A stretch of DNA of 64,000 nucleotides. Source: Aphelocoma coerulescens. Taxonomy: Eukaryota > Chordata > Aves > Passeriformes > Corvidae. Shown here piece after piece: positions 58,153 through 64,000 of the stretch (the stretch's first letter is position 1; each line of letters opens with the position of its first letter). The notes beneath the pieces were generated by a model. That model worked only from the letters and a program-made list of their open reading frames with translations, had not been told where the DNA came from and searched no databases. The stretch covers positions 157,187-221,186 of the forward strand of contig NW_027183575.1 of NCBI RefSeq assembly GCF_041296385.1, given 5' to 3'. The translations under genes were made by a program, and so were the position numbers.

Positions 58153-61100
58153 GACTATCCCTCTTCTCTGGAAGACTTGATACTCGCAGCGCGACCACGT
58201 CCACACACCTTCAGTGTGGCCAGGTTCAAGCAGCTAGAGCTCCCAGAGATGGGAGAGTCAGGAGAGAAGACGTTCCAAAAGTACCGTGTACTTACAGCAG
58301 CATTAAAACTGTGCACAGCAGTCTGCAGCACTGTAGACTGCGGCTTCTCCGACAGACGAGCCATCCCATTGTTGCCTCTCGCAGCCTGCTTGCTAGCTGC
58401 TCTCCTGAAGAAAAGAACTAGAAGAAAAAGCCAATGCTGGGCTGCACCTTCCCCTTGCCTTACGTAAAGCCACCTAAACTCCCCGCTGCACTCTCTACTT
58501 CCCCTCTCCTTGGAAGCGACCACTGTGTTTGCTGCATCTCGAAGCCTAAAGTTAAGCGCCAGTGGTTTTGGGGATGGTTGGAAGAGGGATAAGTAGTAGC
58601 ACAAGGAAGTAGTTGTCGTTGAACTTCCTCCTTCTCAATGCTAACGTGAATTGGGCAGGCAGGCGAGTGCTAGCCACGCTCCTTTCTCAGTTTGTACGCT
58701 GCGGACACGAGTCCGGTGCTCTGCGCCTTCGTTCGGCCTCTTTAGTACCCATGTCGCTCTTTCATTCAGCCGGAGTCGAAGCGTCGTCTACTTCTCGCCC
58801 AGAGAGCACGGTGCCGGCAGCGAAATGCCCCAGCCGACTGCTTCTGCCGGCACACGCCTGGTCTATGCACTTTCCCTCGCAGCGACATACAGCAGCACTT
58901 TCGGTCTTTCTTGTCGTCCAAATGTAAAGGGAAAGATTCTCTGCTATGTCCCGCCCAGAGAACAGTTTTAGGTCAACCAGCACGCCCAGAGCTTGCCCTC
59001 GACGCGTGGAAACTTGTGTTTGCACCACATTCAAGTGGTAGCCGTCTTTCCTTTACAGGCTGCAGAACGCCGTCAGATCCCGGTGCTCTCTGCACCTGCC
59101 TTCTCAGTTCCAATACCGCCGCGCACAATACAGCTTTGCAGGAAGCAAACACGCGGATAGTCATGTCGCTCAGAAGAACGTGCCAGGACGAAAAGATGTT
59201 CTTCCTTTCTCCTCGTCGCCCATATTGTGGTGCTGTATTAAAAGCCTTGGCCAGCGAAAGGCTAATCCAGCAAGTGTTTCTCACCTGATGCATTTCGCTG
59301 AGGGAGAGCTGAGGAAAATCCTTGCACAGCACACTGCGGATGCGTGCAGTACACATGCTGAAGAGAGCCACAGCTAAAAGCAATCGCTGGGCTTCAGTTC
59401 TGTCCAGACGGCAGAAGGCGAAGAACGAAGCAGCTGGGCACCGCGTTAACGTACTCAGTGGACCGAATTTCAAATGTCCAGCCAAGAGCTGCTTCACAAG
59501 CAGATTCAGCTGAGAATGCTCTGGATGGTTCACAAAGTAAGGCGTAGCCGTTGCACTCTATCACACTACCTGGCCAGAAGAAGTTTCTTACACCTTCAAT
59601 GCTGCAGAGTCCATGCAGCTGGAGCACACGCAGTAGGACGCGTCCAGATAGACGGCGTTCTTCAAGTACCCCCCTCCTCCAAGCAGCCTTGAAACTGAGC
59701 ACAACACACTGCGGCTCGGGAGCTTCCTTCTCAGATAGACGTGCCGTCACGTTATTCACTCTCGCAGCTCCGTTGCCCACTAGCAGCAGGTGCTACCAAA
59801 GCAAAATGCTCCAGAAGTAAAAAGCACTGCTGAGCAAACCTTTTCCTTTGCCTCACGTAAAGCACTGTAAACTGTCCGCTGCACTCTTTATTTCCATTCT
59901 CCGCTGCATCTACCACTGTCATCTCTGCATCTCGAAGCATAAAGCTCGGCACAATTCTTCCCAGGGAAAGCTGGAAGAGAAATAGGTAGCAGCACAAGTA
60001 GCTGCAAGTGGAACTTTTGTTTTCAACTGCTAACGTGAATCCGCAAAGAAGCGAGCGGCAGCCACGCTTCTTCTTGCAGCCTGTGCGATGCGCACACCAG
60101 CTCGGTGCTCTGCGCCCTCATTCGTATGCTCTTCGTACCATGTCGCGCTTTTCATTCTGCCGGAGTCGAAGCGTCGTCTACTTCTCGCCCGGAGAGCACG
60201 GTGCCGGAAGAGAAATGCCCCAGCCGACTGCCCTTCCGAAACACACCAGGGCTATGCACTTTTCTCGCAGCGACATACAGCAGCACTTTCGGTCTTTTCT
60301 TGTCGTCCAAATGTAAAGGGAAAGATTCTCAGCAATGTCGGGCACAGAGAACAGTTTTAGGTCAACAAGCACGCCCAGAGCTTGCCCGCGACTCGTGGAA
60401 ACTTGTGTTTGCACACATTCCAGTGGCAGCCCTCTTTCCTTTACAGCCTGCAGAGCGCCGTCAGATCGCGGTGCTCTCTGCACCTGCCTTCTCCCTTCCA
60501 AGTACCACTGCGCAGAATATAGCCTTGCAGGAAGCAATGACGCGGATAGTCGTCTCGCAGAGAAGAACGTGCAAAGACGAAAAGATGTTCTTCTTTGCTC
60601 CTCCTCGTCGCCCAGATTGTGGTGCTGTACTGAAAGCCATGGCCAGCGAAAGGCTAATCCAGCAAGTGTTTCTCACCTGATGCATTTCGCTGAGGGAGAG
60701 CTGAGGAAAATCCTTGCACAGCACACTGCGGATGCGTGCAGTACACATGCTGAAGAGCGGCAAAACTCAAAGCCATCGCTGGGCTTCAGTTCTGTCCAGA
60801 CCGCAGAAGGCGAAGAACGAAGCAACTGGGCACCGCGTTAACGTACTCAGTGGACCGAATTTCAAATGTCCAGCCAAAAGCTGCTTCATAAGCAGATTCA
60901 GCTGAGAATGCTCTGGCTGCTTCACAAAGTAAGGCGCAGCCGTTTCCATTCATCACACTACCTGGCCAGAAGCAGTATCCTACACCTTCAATGCTGCAGC
61001 GTCCATGCAACTGGAGCACACGCAGTAGGACGCGTCGAGATAGAAGGCGGTCTTCAAGTACCCCCTTCTCCAAGCAGCCTTGAAACTGAGCACAACACAC

Positions 61101-61806
61101 TGCGGCTCGGGAGCTTCCTTCTCAGATAGACGTGCCGTCACGTTATTCACTCTCGCAGCACAATTCTTCCCAGGGAAAGCTGGAAGAGAAATAGGTAGCA
61201 GCACAGGTAGCTGCAAGTGGAACTTTTGTTTTCAACTGCTAACGTGAATCCGCAAAGAAGCGAGCGGCAGCCACGCTTCTTCTTGCAGCCTGTGCGATGC
61301 GCACACCAGCTCGGTGCTCTGCGCCCTCATTCGTATGCTCTTCGTACCATGTCGCGCTTTTCATTCTGCCGGAGTCGAAGCGTCGTCTACTTCTCTCCTG
61401 AGAGCACGGTGCCGGCAGAGAAACGCTCCGGGCTTCTGCCTCTGCCGAAACACGCCTGGGCTATCCCTCTCAGCGTTAAGTAGCACAAAATGCTGTCTGC
61501 GTTGTGGTCTTAATCTTAAGGGAAAGATTCTCGGCTTCGGCTAGCACAGAGAACTTTGCTGGGACAATACATGTGTTTTATTATCCTTTCTCGCAAGAAG
61601 ACTATGGTGCTTCTTTGGAACTGTTGGCCAGTGTAAGGCTAATCCAGCAAGTGCTTCTCTCCTGACACATTTCTCTGAGCGAGAGCTTCGGCGGACAGTT
61701 GGGCTCTGCGAAGCAGAAAGTCTGTGCTTGCACGTAGCGCTGAGGAGAATCTGTGCACAGCGCGCTCTGGATGCGTGCAGTACACACACTAAAGAGAGCC
61801 AAAGCT
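58153..61806 (+). repeat. Array of diverged repeats, tandem copy 2
   Basis: This is a copy of 18851-22500 with array landmarks at 58640, 60029 and 61238. It differs from copy 1 in clusters (near 59222-59252, 60328-60333 and 60802-61128). Several of these bases match the right-arm array, pointing to gene conversion. Confidence 0.85.
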
Positions 61807-61891
61807 CAATGTCTCAGTTCTGTCCAGCGCCGGAAATTGAGAAGAACGCAGCCCCAGAGCTCTGGGCTGGAGTGTGCGATGGTTATGAGCT
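61807..61891. other. Palindrome axis spacer, tandem copy 2
   Basis: This is a copy of 22501-22585, with one base difference seen (22573 c, 61880 t). Confidence 0.7.
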
Positions 61892-64000
61892 GTGCCGCTC
61901 TTCTGCGTGTCTACTGCACGCATCCATAGTGTACAGTGCAAGGATTTTCCTCAGCTCTCGCTCAGCGAAATGCATTAGAAGGGAAGCACATGCTAGATTA
62001 GCCATTCGTTAGCCCACGCTTTCAGTAGAGCACCACAAGCTGGGCGACGAGGAAAAGCAAAGAAGAACATCTTTTCGTCTTTGCACGATCTTCTCTGCGA
62101 GACATCTCTCCACGTCTTTGCTTCCTGCAAGGCTGTAAGGTGCGCGGTGGTACTTGGAAGGGAGAAGGCAGGTGCAGAGAGCACCGCGATCTGACGGCGC
62201 TCTGCAGGCTGTAAAGGAAAGAAAGCTACCACTTGAATATGGTGCAAATACCAATTTCCACGCGTCGCGGGTAAGCTCCGGGTAAGCTTGGTGACCTAAA
62301 ACTGGGCGCTGAGTGAGACGTAACCGAGAATCTTTCCCTTTGCATTCCGGCTCCAACGCAAACAGAATGTGATGCTACTTAGCGCTGCGAAGGAAAGTGC
62401 ATAGCCCTGGTGTGTTTGGGAAGAATCAGCAGCCTGGAGCGTTTTTCTGGAGCCTTTCTCCGCTGGCACCGTGCTCTCTGGGCGAGAAGTAGACGACGCT
62501 TCGACTCCGGCAGAATGAAAACGCGACATGGTACGAAGAGCATTAAAGAATGAGGGCAGAGCACCGAGCTGGTGTGTGCATCGCACAGGCTGCAAGAGGA
62601 AGCCTGGCTGTCACTCGCTTGTTTCCGGATTCACGTTAGCGTTTTAAAACAGAAAGTTCCACTTGCAGCTACTTGTGCTGCTGCCTATTTCTCTTCCAGC
62701 GTTCCCTGGGAGGAATTGTGCCGAGCTTTATGCTTCGAGATGCAGAGATAACAGTGGTAGATGCGGCGGAGAATGGAAATACAGAGCACAGCGGACAGTT
62801 TATGGTGCTTTACGTGAGGCAAGGGAAAGTGCAGCCCGGCAGTGCTTTTTACTTCTGGAGCATTTTGCTTTGGTAGCAGCTGCTGCAAGTGGGCAACGGA
62901 GCTGCGAGAGTGAATAACGTGACGGCACGTCTATCTGAGAAGGAAGCTCCCGAGCCGCAGTGTGTTGTGCTCAGTTTCAAGGCTGCTTGGAGGAGGGGGG
63001 TACTTGAAGACCGCCTTCTATCTCGACGCGTCCTACTGCGTGTGCTCCAGCTGCATGGACGCTGCAGCATTGAAGGTGTAGGATACTGCTTCTGGCCAGG
63101 TAGTGTGATGAATGGAAACGGCTGCGCCTTACTTTGTGAAGCAGCCAGAGCATTCTCAGCTGAATCTGCTTATGAAGCAGCTTTTGGCTGGACATTTGAA
63201 ATTCGGTCCACTGAGTACGTTAACGCGGTGCCCAGTTGCTTCGTTCTTTGCCTTCTGCGGTCTGGACAAAACTGAAGCCCAGCGATGGCTTTGCGTTTTG
63301 GCGCTCTTCAGCGCGAACACTGCACGCATCCACAGTGTGCTGTGCACGGATTTTCCTCAGCTCGACGTACAATCATTTTCTTGCTGTTTCCAGAGTCTAA
63401 ACTCTTCGTGAAACTCTCGCTCAGCGAGATGCGTCAGGAATGAGGCACTTGCTGGATGAGCTTTTCGCTAGCCAAGACTTTCAATACAGCACCACAATTC
63501 AGGCAAGAAGCAGGAGAAAGGAAGATCATCCTTTCGTCCTTCCACGTTCTTCTCTGCGAGATGACTACCCGTGTCTTTGCTTCCTGCAAGGCTGTAAGAG
63601 GCGCGGTAGTACTTAGAACTGAGAAGGCAGGTGCAGAGAGCACGGCGGTCTGACGGTGCTCTGCAGGCTGTAAAGGAAAGACGGCAGCCACTTGAATGTG
63701 GTGCAAACACAAGTTTCCACGCGTCGAGGGCAAGCTCTGGGCGTGCTGGTTGACCTAAAACTGTTCTCTGGGCGGGACATAGCAGAGAATCTTTCCCTTT
63801 ACATTTGGACGACAAGAAAGACCGAAAGTGCTGCTGTATGTCGCTGCGAGGGAAAGTGCATAGACCAGGCGTGTGTCGGCAGAAGCAGTCGGCTGGGGCA
63901 TTTCGCTGCCGGCACCGTGCTCTCTGGGCGAGAAGTAGACGACGCTTCGACTCCGGCTGAATGAAAGAGCGACATGGGTACTAAAGAGGCCGAACGAAGG
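61892..64000. repeat. Palindrome right arm, tandem copy 2 (start only)
   Basis: This is a copy of 22586-24694, array units only. The window ends before the unidentified region, the deleted provirus and the expected second full-length provirus. Confidence 0.92.

Larger units (their letters stand above)
49495..61806. repeat. Palindrome left arm, tandem copy 2
   Basis: This repeats 10195-22500 at +39300 to +39306. At several sites where the two left arms differ it agrees with the right arm (for example near 50081, 51901, 53226, 54082, 56852, 58925), while at others copy 1 does (near 50998, 51797, 54491). The left arms are therefore mosaics rather than one being simply derived. Confidence 0.93.
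41269..64000. repeat. Tandem unit, copy 2 (first 22.7 kb)
   Basis: This repeats 1970 to about 24694 with only scattered single-base differences and the indels noted for copy 1. In this copy the gag end of the unit is continuous with a full provirus to its left, so the unit phase is set by the break at 1970. The copy runs off the window shortly after the palindrome axis. Confidence 0.95.

Noticed and set aside
1..64000. tRNA, rRNA, bacterial operon or ribosome-binding-site features
   Set aside because: None is visible. The sequence is eukaryotic repeat DNA with retroviral elements.
41269..64000. Assembly duplication as the sole explanation for tandem copy 2
   Set aside because: The copies carry distinct substitutions, several of them clustered and matching the other arm, which a simple assembly echo would not produce. 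Long-read confirmation would still be decisive.

Overview
The window is eukaryotic, repeat-rich and nearly free of recognisable host coding sequence. The retroviral families (a class I gamma-like provirus with a gamma-type env, class II betaretrovirus-like pol remnants, a tRNA-Arg-primed LTR) and the GC-rich CpG islands fit a bird best. An ampliconic, sex-chromosome-like (W) or germline-amplified region is an inference from the architecture; no marker gene proves it.

Two levels of duplication explain almost everything. (1) A tandem unit of about 39.3 kb: 1970-41268 is copy 1, and 41269 to the window end is the first 22.7 kb of copy 2. The copies differ by scattered single bases and a few small indels. 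(2) Inside each unit lies a large palindrome. In copy 1 the left arm is 10195-22500, the axis spacer about 22501-22585, and the right arm 22586-33135 continuing at 43232-43939. The right arm is interrupted by a 10.1-kb provirus that the left arm lacks. A 5.5-kb non-palindromic spacer (4640-10194, repeated at 43940-49494) separates successive palindromes.

Each arm holds, from outside to axis: a short unidentified outer segment; a CpG island with an inward-facing TATA-like element; an internally deleted gamma-like provirus (two LTRs, integrase and env remnants) pointing outward; CA and CCTTG-rich low-complexity DNA; about 1.4 kb of unidentified sequence; and an array of diverged 1.2-1.45-kb repeats running into the axis.

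The intact-length provirus (33136-43231, minus strand) has LTRs of 657-658 bp, a tRNA-Pro-like primer site, gag and pol in one frame separated by UAG (readthrough type), protease, RT, RNase H, a DD35E integrase and env. It carries several in-frame stops and frameshifts, so it is defective. Its two LTRs differ at about 23 sites, while its 5' LTR is identical by eye in the two tandem copies. The insertion is therefore much older than the last tandem duplication.

The leftmost 1969 bases belong to another minus-strand provirus (LTR 1409-1935, tRNA-Arg primer site), joined to the gag gene of a tandem copy at 1969/1970. No tRNA, rRNA or CRISPR feature was seen, and I could not identify a functional host gene.
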